DNA from: Azadirachta indica | Lineage: Eukaryota; Streptophyta; Magnoliopsida; Sapindales; Meliaceae | Length of the DNA stretch: 64,000 nucleotides | Direction: 5' to 3' | Assembly: GCA_022749755.1 (NCBI GenBank) | Contig: CM040442.1 | Coordinates: 15,908,457-15,972,456 of the forward strand | Shown here: positions 35,626 through 46,600 of the stretch, piece after piece | Layout: each line of letters starts with the position of its first letter | Position numbering within the stretch: the stretch's first letter is position 1 | Program-made: the position numbers and the translations under genes | The notes under the pieces: model-generated | Databases searched by the model: none | What the model was told of the DNA's origin: nothing | Seen by the model: the letters and a program-made list of their open reading frames with translations, nothing else

Positions 35626-35796
35626 GCCCTTAGGTTCAAGTCCAATAAAGTAGTCCTATTTTACAATTTTAAAAAAATAACTTTGGGGATATTTCGGTAA
35701 GTTTATTATTTGTGGGGGAGGTTTATATCCTTTTTCACAAACTTTCTATCAAATTAGAATTTTCAAAAACCTCAATAAAGGTATGTGAAATATCCC

Positions 35797-35806
35797 ATTT
35801 TCAAAA
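35797..35806. repeat. MULE target site duplication (right)
   Basis: ATTTTCAAAA, identical to 30248-30257. Confidence 0.85.
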
Positions 35807-35850
35807 TTAACTTTTAATGTACCATAAGAGAAAAAGAAAAATGGTGTTAC

Positions 35851-35989
35851 CTCTAAAAATAGAGCACATCTACAAATGTGTTGTTGTCTAGCTTCCCTCA
35901 AATTTTTTAATTCCATTATTGAGACCACTGAAGCACCAAGTTGCCCGATCTTTTTCTTTTATCGTACTTGTATTTTTTAATAAAATTAA
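35851..35989 (-). pseudogene. Decayed gene: large exon, part 2
   Basis: The minus strand encodes GQLGASVVSIMELKNLREAR then CRCALFLE, ending at the donor GTAACACC (35850 downwards). It is joined to 36600-36651 across the MITE, and through Athila-2 to 50706. The intron that follows holds the MULE. Confidence 0.55.
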
Positions 35990-36590
35990 GGGTCAATTTG
36001 GGATTGTTGTGAATTTTAAAAAAACTTGTTTTTACTATATTGTAAAAACAATTAGCTTTACAAAGAATCAATTTTTGGTTTGGTAAATTTATTATTAAAA
36101 ATATTGTAACAATATAAATGATTAAAATATATGCAGTGAATAGTGTGATAAATAAAAATTACTTTAAGTGTTTAATATAATATAATATGACATAATATAA
36201 TATAATATAATATATGATTACTTACTTAAAATAATTTATAGGTAAATATATATATATCATAACTAAAAATAAAAGTAAAAAAGCAAGAAGAAAATTTTTT
36301 TTTTAAAATTTTAATTTCTCAATTCAATTTAAAATTAAAAAATAATTTGTAAGATTAATTTTGAGTTTTTGTAATTTTAAATGGGTATATTTGGTATTAT
36401 ACTTAAAAATACAACTACTTTTCAAAATCAGATTTTAAAAAGTAACACTTTTCCTACTTCTCAAAATCTGTTGTAAGATAATATGATTTTGTCAAAAGTG
36501 ATTTTAAAAATATTTTACCGAACATTCAGAATAACTTTTGATAGTTTAAAATTACTTTTACCTCTCCCAAGTGCAATTCCAAACGGACTC
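35990..36590. mobile_element. Tourist-like (PIF/Harbinger) MITE
   Basis: 601 bp, ending GGGTCAATTTGGGATTG at the left and CAATTCCAAACGGACTC at the right, which are inverted repeats of the GGGTC(C)GTTTGG type. TAA flanks both sides (35987-35989 and 36591-36593), the 3-bp duplication of this superfamily. The interior is very AT-rich, with a TAATA microsatellite near 36180-36212, and codes for nothing. It split an exon of the decayed gene. Confidence 0.85.
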
Positions 36591-36656
36591 TAAATAATAA
36601 GGCAATCAATAATTTCCTAATTTATGAAATGATTGTGTTCGAATAGCAAAAAATAC

Positions 36657-37659
36657 TTATATCTTCGTATTTTTCATATATTTGTGCTTTGTTTTTCAAT
36701 TTATTAAAAAGAGTTCGTGACATTTTATAGTCCTTTTTACTTGTTTATTTTTACTTCATTTGTTATGCTTTCATTTATGAAATTGAAGAGCAATTTCATT
36801 TTCCAGCCAATTAAATGTGAAGAAGAGATTTGGGCCAAATGAAATAGGTCACATTGCACTTTTTTGAAAAAACTCATATAAAGTCCAAAGCCTTTATGAA
36901 AGCTAAAGCCTAATCTTTTGACTTGACGAGTATAAATACAAGACTTTGTTTAGGGTTTGGATTATTTTGAAAAGGAGGCAGCAGTTGCTAGAGAAGGAAA
37001 TGTGAATTTTTCTCTTAATTTGGAGTACAAAAGGGAAGAAAGAAAGTTGATTTTCTAGAAAAGGGAAGAATAGAGTTTGAATCATTTCCCTTGCAATCTT
37101 CTTTTCAATATTTTTATGTTTAGATTAATGATTTTTGGTGTGATTCCTCAATATTTCATGAAGAACTAAGTTTTCTATAATAGGAGAAACATATAGCCTA
37201 GTTTAGAACATTTATTTTTCAAAAATTATGTTATTTATGGTTATTATTCAATATTGAGTATTCATTATCTTGCTTAATGCTTTTGAATATTTATCCAATA
37301 CTTGGATGATTTGTGAACCATATTCGTATGAGAAGTGACTTATGTGGTTTTGATATTGTAATGAATGCCATGAATTACATGTTAGATAGAAACATACTGA
37401 CATAATTCATGCAATTTGTTTATGAATTATCATTATTGTTAATCATTTGAAATTTACAATTTTTCTTTGTTTGTTTAGTTTAATTTTCTACAAATTTTAT
37501 GCCAAGCAAACCTTGTCAATTGAGATTTTCAAATAAATTTAGGATTAGTTATCTTCGATATTTAATAAATTAGTTAATCCTCATGGGAATGATACTTAAC
37601 TTATCATATATTACTTATTAGCAATAGCATTCACTTGTGTTTATAAAAATCCATAACCA
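36657..37659 (+). repeat. Athila-2 5' LTR with internal deletion
   Basis: It starts TTATATCTTCG (TG lost) and ends CCATAACCA. It lacks a 193-bp segment that the 3' LTR keeps (about 50277-50469). The junction here, near 37441, lies in TTAAT, which occurs at both edges of the missing segment, a microhomology deletion. Confidence 0.87.
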
Positions 37660-37664
37660 GTTTT

Positions 37665-37682
37665 TGGAAGTGTTGTCAGGGA
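37665..37682 (+). other. Athila-2 primer binding site
   Basis: TGGAAGTGTTGTCAGGGA, a decayed Athila-type site (family TGGCGCCGTTGCC...), five bases after the LTR. Confidence 0.7.
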
Positions 37683-37859
37683 TTTTTCTAATTTTTATTA
37701 ATATCGATTTGAATTAATTCTAAGTTTAATATTTTTTCTTAATTTAGGTGGTTTTTCTAGTGCATGAAATGTTTCGATAGTTCTAATCTTTTTCCTTTGG
37801 ATAGAGATTGAATAGACATTTCGTAAGCAAAACAAAGAGTGAAAACAAGCATTAAGAAC

Positions 37860-38349
37860 TTCGCAAACTGACACCATGGTAGAAAATTTGGCAAATACTG
37901 TTAAAGCTTAAAATAATCGAGCGTTGGGGATTACACTATTTTGACAATTAATGGTGCTTTGTCTAGCATTAGGTGGCCAATGGCTGAGCTCACTACTTTG
38001 ATATTAAGCCTGTAATAATTTAGATGATTCTGTGCAATTCAATGGTTTACCGAATGAAGATTCAAATGCACATATTGTAAATTTCTGAAATTTGCGACAC
38101 TTTGAAACATAATGGTGTTTCAGATGACGCAATAAGGTTGAGACTGTTTTTATTGTCACTTAGAGACAAGGCAAAAGGATGGCTAAATTCACTTTTTTCT
38201 AGAACCATCACAACTTGGAATGATTTTTCCCATAAATTTTTAGCTAAATTTTTCCCTCAAGACGACAAAAATGAGGAATGATATCACATCCTTTTTCTTA
38301 ATTTAATATGGATTCTCTATATAAAGTATAAGAAAGGTACAAAGATATG
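37860..38349 (+). pseudogene. Athila-2 gag, first part
   Basis: In shifting frames the plus strand shows gag wording: a start near MVENLAN (37876), LRLFLLSLRDKAKGWLNSL-type words near 38145-38205, and ERYKD near 38330-38347. It is cut at 38350 by a solo LTR and resumes at 39549. Confidence 0.75.
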
Positions 38350-39548
38350 TATTGTGAAATTTTAGTTACGCTTAAACAAACATCCTAGAATCCAAATTAA
38401 AACTGGCAAGTATACAAATCGTGTATAGTATAATAAGTATTTCGCGAGATGAATCCCACAAAGAATCCAAATTAAAACTGGCAAGTATGCAAATCGTGTA
38501 TAGTATAATAAGTATTTCGCAAGATGAATCCCACAAAGAATAATTATTCTAAGTAAGCATACCCTAAAATGTATGAAAGCACGAGGAATTGTTTGATTAA
38601 TTATTAAATTAAACAAACTAAAATAACAAGTAAAATAAATGAGTCCATAAGAGGGCAAAAGTTACAACACAAATCCACTCAACAAAAGGTGTTAAGGTTT
38701 TAAGAATCCATGCCTAATTTTCACTTTCATAGATCATTTATATAATAAAGAAATCATAAAACTTAAGACAATGATGGTCTTCTTAGGTGAAATGAAGGGA
38801 CCTTATGCACTAGTTTTCTGTTGATTACAAGTTAATCTTGGATTGGGATTTAACTCATCTATCTTAGGATATGTAACAATGCTTGGTGTGGTCTATTGTG
38901 AACATGCCAAGAGTGCACTAAATGTTGTGAAACAAAAAGACTTTGCAACAACAATAAAATTGGTGTGGTTATCATGTTATCACAAATCATTTATATGAGA
39001 AGCATTTGAATCTGCCTCTTATGGTAGAACCACCTCTTGGGGCGAAACCCCTCTATAAACTTTCTCCTCTCTTGGTGCTCCTTCTATCTTGAAAAGAAAC
39101 TATGGCTTTATATAGTGCAACCTATTGATCTTGCCTCTCCTTAAAACCACCACACACTTGTTTTTGAAAATACCAAAACAGGCTCCTTTCCCCTTCTCTA
39201 CTTGATCTGAATTTTTCACGTTAAAGATAGTGTTTGGAAAAGTATACAACACAAAAAATTGTAGGAGCTTCTCTTTGCTTTTTGTAGACCTTAAAAGCGC
39301 ATTAATCCCATTTTTGTAGCAAGCGATGTTTCCTGTTACTTTATTCACCATATTCCTACAACATGTCTCTATTTTTGCTTCAATTAATTCCAAAATTCAA
39401 TTTCCATTCAATTAATCTCGATTATTGACTTTTGCTTTGAGACACCTACAAAACACAAAACATAACAAAAACATTAAATTGACTGAGAACTAATGCTTAA
39501 GAATGAGAAATATAAGACAACAATAAACGCGAATAAATGAAAATATCA
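38350..39548 (-). mobile_element. Solo LTR, Athila-1-like family
   Basis: Its minus strand starts TGATATTTTCATTTATTCGCG and continues with TATTTCTCATTCTTAA and TTTTGTAGGTGT, aligning with the Athila-1 LTR; the far end has TGGGATT and AAATACTTATT wording like that LTR's 3' end. The flanks ATATG (38345-38349) and ATATA (39549-39553) agree at four of five bases. The left edge is approximate. It interrupts Athila-2 gag. Confidence 0.75.
38388..38537. repeat. 75-bp tandem duplication in the solo LTR
   Basis: GAATCCAAATTAAAACTGGC begins two near-identical units at 38388 and 38463. Only a few bases differ, so this duplication is much younger than the LTR that carries it. Confidence 0.88.
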
Positions 39549-39740
39549 ATATAAGACATGGTTGCAAGTACAAACATTTTACAATGAATTAAGTTGCATG
39601 ACTAGAACTATGATTGATGTTACAGTAGGTGGTGCTTTGATGACAAGCCAACTTTGTGTCAGATTTCCTAAGAGAACGACATAATCCTTATTCAAACACT
39701 TATAATCCAACTTGGAAACATTATCCGATTTTTTCATGGA
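39549..39740 (+). pseudogene. Athila-2 gag, middle part
   Basis: TWLQVQTFYNEL-type wording near 39555-39590 and ERHNPYSNTYNPTWKHYPIF in frame near 39675-39735. This short stretch lies between two solo LTRs. Confidence 0.75.
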
Positions 39741-41284
39741 TGATAAGTGAGCATTCTACTAATAAATTATCTAACTTCACACTTAAATATGTGAAAAAAT
39801 CTTCAAGCCATGTTGTTATTTTATTTAATTTTGTGTTCATATACAGGAAGGCAAGAAAACACCAATTTGAGATGAATTAATGTTAGATAGGAGCAGAACT
39901 TGTCGCGCTGAGTATGGGTTACTAAAATGGGCATACTTCATCTACACAACTTAGGATCACATTCTGTTTGTTGCATTAGGACTAGACATCCAGAGATTCA
40001 AAATAATATGCATAAGCATCACAAGAAAAGGCCACAAGGGTGGCACGCACGTGCCAAAACCTTGCCTATTGTGCCATGCCCTCGGACTAGAAAGGCCAAT
40101 TTAGCCAAGATGATTGCACATGTGCACCACTATTGCAGATCATGTCGCATATACAAGCCCCAACCTTGTACGTGCACACCTTCTACGTCTCAAGTGTTGT
40201 TTTTTGATGGATTATAGCTGTCATATTACTTTTTACTAGCCGTATTTAATGTAATCCTAGGTTTTCATCATTTCTAATCATTAGCCACTTTTAGGAAGAA
40301 GGATTTAGAGAGAGAATTGATAGAAAATTAGAGATAATCTAGTGAGAGAAAGCAGATGATTTAGCAACTCTTGATGGATTTCGAAAGAAAACATGAAGAT
40401 TAGCAGATTAATTACTGCGCCAAACTAGTTTTACCTCTTCTAACTCTTTAATTTCAATTTGAATTTTTATTGTCTTTCGATTATTGTAATTGTAATGATT
40501 ATTATGATTTATTTTATGGAATTAATGATGGATTGTATTAGAATAGCTAATTTTCATTATCCTAGAGTCTTGATTAATCTATTCAAATCATGTTTTGATA
40601 TATTTTAATGTTGTTGATGTTTATGATTCATTCACTCATGTTTATCCTTATTCGCAATGCTTTCAATTTGTTGTTCGGATTAGTTGATTGATTTGTGTGA
40701 GTAGGTTAATACTTGAGAGGGTTTACTTTATTCACCTGATTAGGAAAAATACAGTTTAGATTTTTGAGAGTCCGAGAGGACCTTAAGACCTAAATAATCA
40801 TATTAACTTTTGAAATTACAAGATACCAAGAGGAAATTACATTTTGAATAGTTAGTAATAGGTCATTTTTAATGTATATAAGAATATCAACTTAGGTAGA
40901 TTAGACGTAAGATCTCACTCGACACTCAAAAGAGGTAGCAAGAACAATTATGAGTGTGTAATTAGTGAATTAAACTTGAAAAATACTAATAACACCTTGT
41001 TAGGAGAAACATGATGATGAACAGATAAGGTCAAGACCTAGGACCTTTTTATTGCATAATCTGTATTATTCTCTTTATTTTATCTTCTAATTTAGCTTAA
41101 TTTTAGTTATTTCTTCGTTCTAGTTTATTTATATTATTTTTACCATTTGAATGTTTAGTTAGCTTTAGATAAAGTTAGATTTTCATAACTGTAGTTTTTA
41201 GTTAAAAATATCCAAATATAAGTCTTTATAGGTTGAACAACTTGAATTTATTCACTGTACTACTTGAGTAACACCAAATAATTG
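39741..41284 (+). mobile_element. Solo LTR of the Athila-3 family
   Basis: It starts TGATAAGTGAGCATTCTACT and follows the minus-strand start of the Athila-3 LTR at 55017 closely (TTCTACT, ACTTAAATAT, TGTTGTTATTT, TTTTGTGTTCAT). The 3' half shares the ordered words of that LTR (GACCTAGGACC-like, TACTTGAGTAACA). The flanks ATGGA (39736-39740) and ATGGT (41285-41289) match at four of five bases. A GC-rich patch (40035-40195, with GTGGCACGCACGTGCC) encodes nothing recognisable. Confidence 0.75.
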
Positions 41285-42400
41285 ATGGTTGCGAGGATTC
41301 GTAACAACGGAGAAACAATCATAATATTATGAAAGCATCTCTCAGTTGTCAGCTGCAAGAAAAAAAAAGTTCATTGGAAGATGTTCTTGCCTAACTCTCT
41401 ACGGACATCTCTAAGTTCATGATAAAGACTAAGAGAACATTACAAAACCTAACTGCATCTATATGAAACCTTGAGGTTGAGATGGGTCAAATGGCCAAAT
41501 TATTAATAGAAAGGCAGCTAGGTTCTTTACCAATAATATAGAGAAAAATCCAAAGGAACAACTAATCACCATTACACTTTAGACTGGAAAAAAACTATTG
41601 GCACCACAAGGAAAGCAAGCAAGTGAAACCATAACCAAGGAGGTGGTGAATAAGCAAACATTGGATAAGAATGTTGCTACGAGTGGAGAAAATTCAAAAT
41701 TGGAAAGTGAAGAGAGAAGATCTGTCATGTCTTATAGAACTCTAGCATATGCCACCAATTCCATTTCCTCAAAATCTCTAAAAAAATAAATTAGATAAGT
41801 AATTTTCCAAATTCCTTGATGTATTTAAAAATTGCATATTAACATTCCTTTTGTAGATGCATTAGAATAAATGCCAAGCTATGCTAAATTCTTAAAAAGA
41901 TTTTATCTAACAAAAGGAAATTAGAGGAAAATGAAATGATAATATTAATTAAGGAGTTTAGTGCCATCTTGCAAAATAAATTGCCACCAAAGTTGAAAGA
42001 TCCAAGGAGTTCTAATATACCTTACACCACTGGAGAATGTTATTTTGAAAAAGTTTTATGCTATTTAGGTGCAAGTATTAATTTAATATCTTTTTTGTTT
42101 TTAGAAAATTAGAACTTCAAAAAACAAAACATACAACAATTTCTTTGAAATTGGCTGATCGATCAATTAAGTATCCAAGAGGGATATTGAATATGTCTTG
42201 GTAATGGTTGATCAGTCATTCTCCTAGCTAATTTTCTTGTTCTTGATATGGAGGAAAATCAAGAAATTCCAATCATCCTTGCTCGAACCTTTTTAGCTAC
42301 TCAAAGAACAATGATAAATGAATACAAAGAGCAACTCATTTTAAGAGTACATGGAGAACAAGCACCTTTGATGTTTTCAAAGCTATAAAGCATCCAGTTG
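41285..42400 (+). pseudogene. Athila-2 gag end and protease
   Basis: Gag linker wording NLEVEMGQMAKLLIERQLGS near 41470-41530 and a Lys/Glu-rich linker (41598-41789). The protease region follows, with FVDALE, PKLKDPRSSNIPYTTGE, CYLGASINLIS (the D-S/T-G loop is changed to L-G-A), TISLKLADRSIKYPRG and a terminal FKAIKHPVVIDSC. No RT follows. Confidence 0.8.
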
Positions 42401-43988
42401 TTATAGACAGTTGCTTGTGGATTAACGCTTAACAAGAGAAAATGGAATCAATCCATTCATTAAATAAGAATGAAAAATTGTGTTTATTTTTCTCTTTGTT
42501 TTTTCTAAGTCTTTTGAGTTGCTTCATTATTAAGTGACACAATTTGGAAATGTTTATATATGGTTAATTTGAATTGATGAGATATTAAGCAAAGGTTATA
42601 ATTTTATCCTTGTACTAACTAGGTTTCATTTGTTCATGCTCATAATCTTGATTTTGTTCAAAATCTTGAATTAATGAATTCACATAGTTAGAAAATGATA
42701 TGCAAGATAGTATATGCTTAAATGACCCTTTTTCATGAGCTTTTGAGCTTTTGTGCATTAATTCTGAGTGCTATATAATTAGTCTACATCTCTTCTTATT
42801 AGCTTTTCATTCTAGTGATCTTATTATGTTTTGTTTTGACTATTTAACTTGATTATTCATGTTTAAGATGTAAGATTATGATGCATAAAAAGGGGTTCTA
42901 GACCTTCTTTGAATCATTTAAGCTTTTCTAGCCTTTTATATGCATGCTTCTATAATTAACTACTTCGAGCCTCGAAGTTAATCTTTTTTTCTTCATAAAC
43001 CCAACAATGAAAAAGCTTAACAACTGAATTTATTGTCTTTATCCTTGTGAGAACTTTTGTACTATCTTGGAATTACAATGATGTATGCTTCAAAATAAGC
43101 TTAGGGGTTGTTAGGTGTTGCTTGTGTGCAAAATGTCAAAATGCCTTATCAATTGATGCACACTAAAAAAAAAAAAAAAACGAGAGAAAAGAAAAGTGAA
43201 AAAGAACAAGGGAATTATAATGCATAGCCTTGATTTTAACTTGACTCTTGGTTAAATAAGCAACAAGCGCTCACATCAAAAGATATAAGAAGGCAAAACA
43301 TAAAAAAAGTTGTGTTTTGAAATGAAAAGAAAGATAAAAATGAATGAATAATGGTGAGATTTGTTATTGAGCAGAATTTGCAAGTGGATGATAGTAAGAT
43401 ATATATTAAGTTTGATTTATCTTTTATCTATTCATTCTTGTAACTATCTTATTTATTAGCCTTTTCACAACTTAGTAGAAAAAGTCCTATGTTAATCGTG
43501 TGTATTATTTGATTAGTCTGCATCCACTTGCATGATAAACACGTTAATAGTATTTTTTTCATTAAATCACCACCATCACATCAAAAATAGCTTATTCTTT
43601 CGATTGTATGTGAGCTTTTTTATTCCATTAAAAATCTAACCATGGTACTTACCTGATACATTTTTGAATGTTAACATAAATTTTGAGTGTGCTTCTTTGA
43701 AAGTGACTATCTTGGTGCGATTAGGAGTTCTTTACTTCTTTCATGCTATACTTTGATAATGTCAAGGATGACATGAAGCATGATGATTAATTAATGACTA
43801 TCACACACTATACATTAGCATAACATATAAAGCATTGTTGCTACTTGGTAATTGATTAATCGACTTTATGTCTGTTGTATTCTTGTTGACCATGAAACCA
43901 TGCAATAAGGTAGCAAATTTAAGTTTTTTTAAGTCTTTGAATCTTTTCCTTTGCTCGAGAACTAGCAAATGTTAAGTTTGGCGGTATT
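42401..43988 (+). other. Athila-2 3' non-coding region (pol absent)
   Basis: No RT, RNase H or integrase wording on either strand. From about 42500 it is related to 24600-26100 of Athila-1. An A run lies at 43165-43180. The purine-rich TTAAGTTTGGCGGTATT (43972-43988) precedes the LTR start in the PPT position. Confidence 0.75.
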
Positions 43989-43994
43989 TCATAT
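43989..43994 (+). repeat. First six bases of Athila-2 3' LTR, cut off by Copia-1
   Basis: TCATAT here is the LTR start, and Copia-1 begins at 43995. The left copy of the copia target duplication, CATAT, is 43990-43994. Confidence 0.8.
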
Positions 43995-44734
43995 TGTTAG
44001 GAAATTAGGAGTCGAAGCAAAACACGCAACTATAATGAAATTGAGAAAACAATGAAAATAAATGTTATGTAGAACGTATAACCATCCATCACTGTAAAGC
44101 AATAAATAAGTAAGAGGTATAACCGTTCATCAAAATAACAATAATAAGTAGGAGGTATAACCGTCCATAGTAAAATAAAATAGCAAAATAAAACGACACA
44201 AATATTTTTACGTGGAAAATCTTTAAACAAATTAGGGTAAAAATCACGGGCAAGTATAGGAGTATTTCACTATTTTAAAGTAAGGATTATAACTCTCTTT
44301 CTCTCTAATAATAAGGAAAGAACAACTCTCTAAATAGAAGTATTTCACACTTTCTCTCAAAATAAGAGAAACAACTTTAAGTGAAGAATACAACATAAAG
44401 AAGAAACTAATTTTTCTCTCTTTGTAGAAATTTTCAAAGGATGATTTTGGGATGAATGGAATGGTGAAAGGGGTGAGGTATTTATACTGGCTTCCTTCTC
44501 CCATTTTCAACACACATTCCACAATTTACTCCACAAATTTCTCCACCTACCAACCACTACCTAAATTCAAACTTTCTCCACCAAATACCAACCTAATTAG
44601 TAAAGAAAGTCAAAAAAGAGTAACTGCACTTTCGGTGTATTTCAGTGCTCTTATACAGGACGATACTGTTCATAGATACGGTACTGTTCATCTATAAGGT
44701 ACGATTCACCAAAAGTGAACTTTACAATTTCACA
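43995..44734 (-). repeat. Copia-1 3' LTR
   Basis: TGTTAGGAAATTAGGAG to TTTCACA. The minus-strand TATAAATA lies at 44479-44486. It is paired with 48756-49494. Confidence 0.93.
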
Positions 44735-44747
44735 TTCTCTCACTTAA
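44735..44747 (-). promoter_or_regulatory. Copia-1 polypurine tract
   Basis: The minus strand reads TTAAGTGAGAGAA against the LTR start TGTGAAATTG. Confidence 0.75.
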
Positions 44748-44792
44748 AGTCACTTTTGATAATCCCTCCTTACTTGCCAATTCTATGCTTGC

Positions 44793-45555
44793 TTACGTTT
44801 CTGTTAGGCCATATGAGGATCTACACCATATAAACTTGTCAATGTTTGTTGATTTGGCCATTACATCTGCTAGGTTTTCGTTGGTGTGTATCTTTTGCAT
44901 ATCTACACTTTCATCTTCCACTACTTCTCGAACAAAATGATATTGAACCCTTATGTGCGTTGTCCTTGAATAAAATGCTGGATTCCTTATAGTGTGTAAG
45001 GCGTTCTGACTATCACAAAACAAAGTGATCTTATCTTATTTGTGCTCGAACTCTTCTAATAATCTTTGAATCCAAACAGCTTCCTTACAAGCTCGTGTAG
45101 CCGCCATGTATTCTACTTCTGTGGTAGATAATGCCACAATAGTCTGCAATTTTGAAACCCAACTTACAGCTACCCTTACAAGTGTAAACACATAGCCTTT
45201 AGTAGATTTCCTTTTATCCAGATCTCCTGTAAAATCTGAGTCCACATAACCCCTGACAGTGAATTCCGATCCTCCATAACGTTCCGATCCTGTTCATAAT
45301 TTCTCAATGCTATCTACCAGGATTCACCATAAAACGACTAACTGCTCCCACTGCTTGTGCAATGTCTGATCTTGTGTAAATCATAGCGAACATCAAACTT
45401 CCCACTACTGATGCATACGATACTCGAGACATCTCTCTCCTCTCTGCTTCATTGCTAGGACACATATTTGAGGATAATTTGAAATTAATAGGAAGTGAGG
45501 TAGAAATTGGCTTATTTTCTTGTATATTGAAGCGTCGTAAGATATTTCTCAAATA
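44793..45555 (-). pseudogene. Copia-1 RNase H and RT end
   Basis: The block 45310-45552 (YASVVGSLMFAMIYTRSDIA, AVGAVSRFMVNPG) is the RT-RNase H connection. The block 45036-45245 holds DSDFTGDLDKRKSTKGYVFT and ALSTTEVEYMAATRACKEA, the RNase H core. The block 44793-45023 (FCDSQNALHTIRNPAFYSRT, HIRVQYHFVREVV) is its end. Frames are interrupted between blocks near 45030 and 45300. Confidence 0.92.
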
Positions 45556-46600
45556 ATTCTTCTGAGATAGCCAAATCTTCCTATTATTTCTATCTCAGTG
45601 AATTTGCATCCTTAGAATCTTGTTTGCTGGTCTCAAGTCCTTCATTTCAAATTCTCTACCCAATTGTGCCTTTAATTCCTAGACTCGATCTTTGTTGAGG
45701 CCTGCTATCAACATGTCATCCACGTATAACAATAAAATAATGAAGTCATTAACTAAGTCTGTTGTACCCAAGACTAATTATGAAGGAATCAAATCTCTTA
45801 TACTAACATCTTGGTGCCTATTTTAGACCGTGTAGAAACTTGTTTAACATGCAAACCAAGTTCTCCTTGTCTGTTTCAGTAAAACCTTCTAGTTGGAACA
45901 TATAAATTTCTTCTTCAAGCTTCCCATGAAGAAATGCAGTTTTAACATCTAACTGCTCAAAATGTAAATCAAATGTAGCACACATAGTCAGAACTACTCT
46001 GACTGTTGTAAGTCGAATCACCGGTGAAAATATCCAATTAAAGTCAATACCTTCCTTTTGAGCATATCCCTTTACCACCAATCGTACACGATAACGTTCC
46101 ACTTGATCATTGTTATCCCGCTTGATCTTGTAGACCCATTTGTTACCAATGGCATTTCTTCCATGTGGCAATGGTACTAGTTCCCATGTCTTGCTCTTAT
46201 GTAGAGCTTCAATCTCTTCCTGCATTGCTGCCATCCATAAAGATGCATCTGAGCTACTCGAAGTTTCCTGAAAAGTTGAATGCTCGCCATCCTCTATTAG
46301 AAGACAGTATGCTACATTGCTTTCCATAACATACTTCGAGTGCCAAGTTGGTGGTTTTCTCTTGCAAGTTGATCGACGAACTTCTGCAGCCTCGGACCTA
46401 ACTGATTCTTGTATCTCGTGCTCTGGTGATGCTTCAGAAAAGTCTGAAATTTCTTGTGCTTCATCAATTTTCACGTGTAATATTGTAGTCTCTAAGCTTT
46501 CCTTCAATGTGCTATCATCTCTATCTTTTTCTTGTAATTGATCTTCTACAAAGATAACATCCCTACTGACTATGACCTTATGGGCAGTGGGATCCCACAA
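45556..46600 (-). pseudogene. Copia-1 reverse transcriptase
   Basis: A 260-codon open block (45818-46600) covers the linker from integrase and the RT start: MQEEIEALHKSKTWELVPLP, GNKWVYKIKRDN, and LDVKTAFLHGKLEEEIYM. After a frameshift near 45815 the active site YVDDMLIAG is intact (YVDD at 45727-45716 on the minus strand). Stops follow at about 45690 and 45600. Confidence 0.92.

Larger units (their letters stand above)
30258..35796 (-). mobile_element. Mutator-like element (MULE), about 5.5 kb
   Basis: Its ends are inverted: GGGGTATTTTCACATACC at the left and the complement of GGGATATTTCACATACC at the right. Similarity extends inward for about 120 bp on the left (30258-30380) and 170 bp on the right (35626-35796), with an indel. 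ATTTTCAAAA flanks both sides exactly. A minus-strand MULE transposase pseudogene lies inside. The element sits in an intron of the decayed gene: it is bracketed by that gene's donor (35851/35850) and acceptor (30202-30201). Confidence 0.88.

Noticed and set aside
39927..40217. 96-codon frame rich in His, Arg and Cys
   Set aside because: It falls in the GC-rich patch of a solo LTR. No domain was recognised, and related LTRs do not keep the frame.
44452..44697. Frame at 44.45-44.70 kb repeated at 49.21-49.56 kb, possibly a duplicated gene
   Set aside because: Both copies are inside the two Copia-1 LTRs, which explains the duplication.
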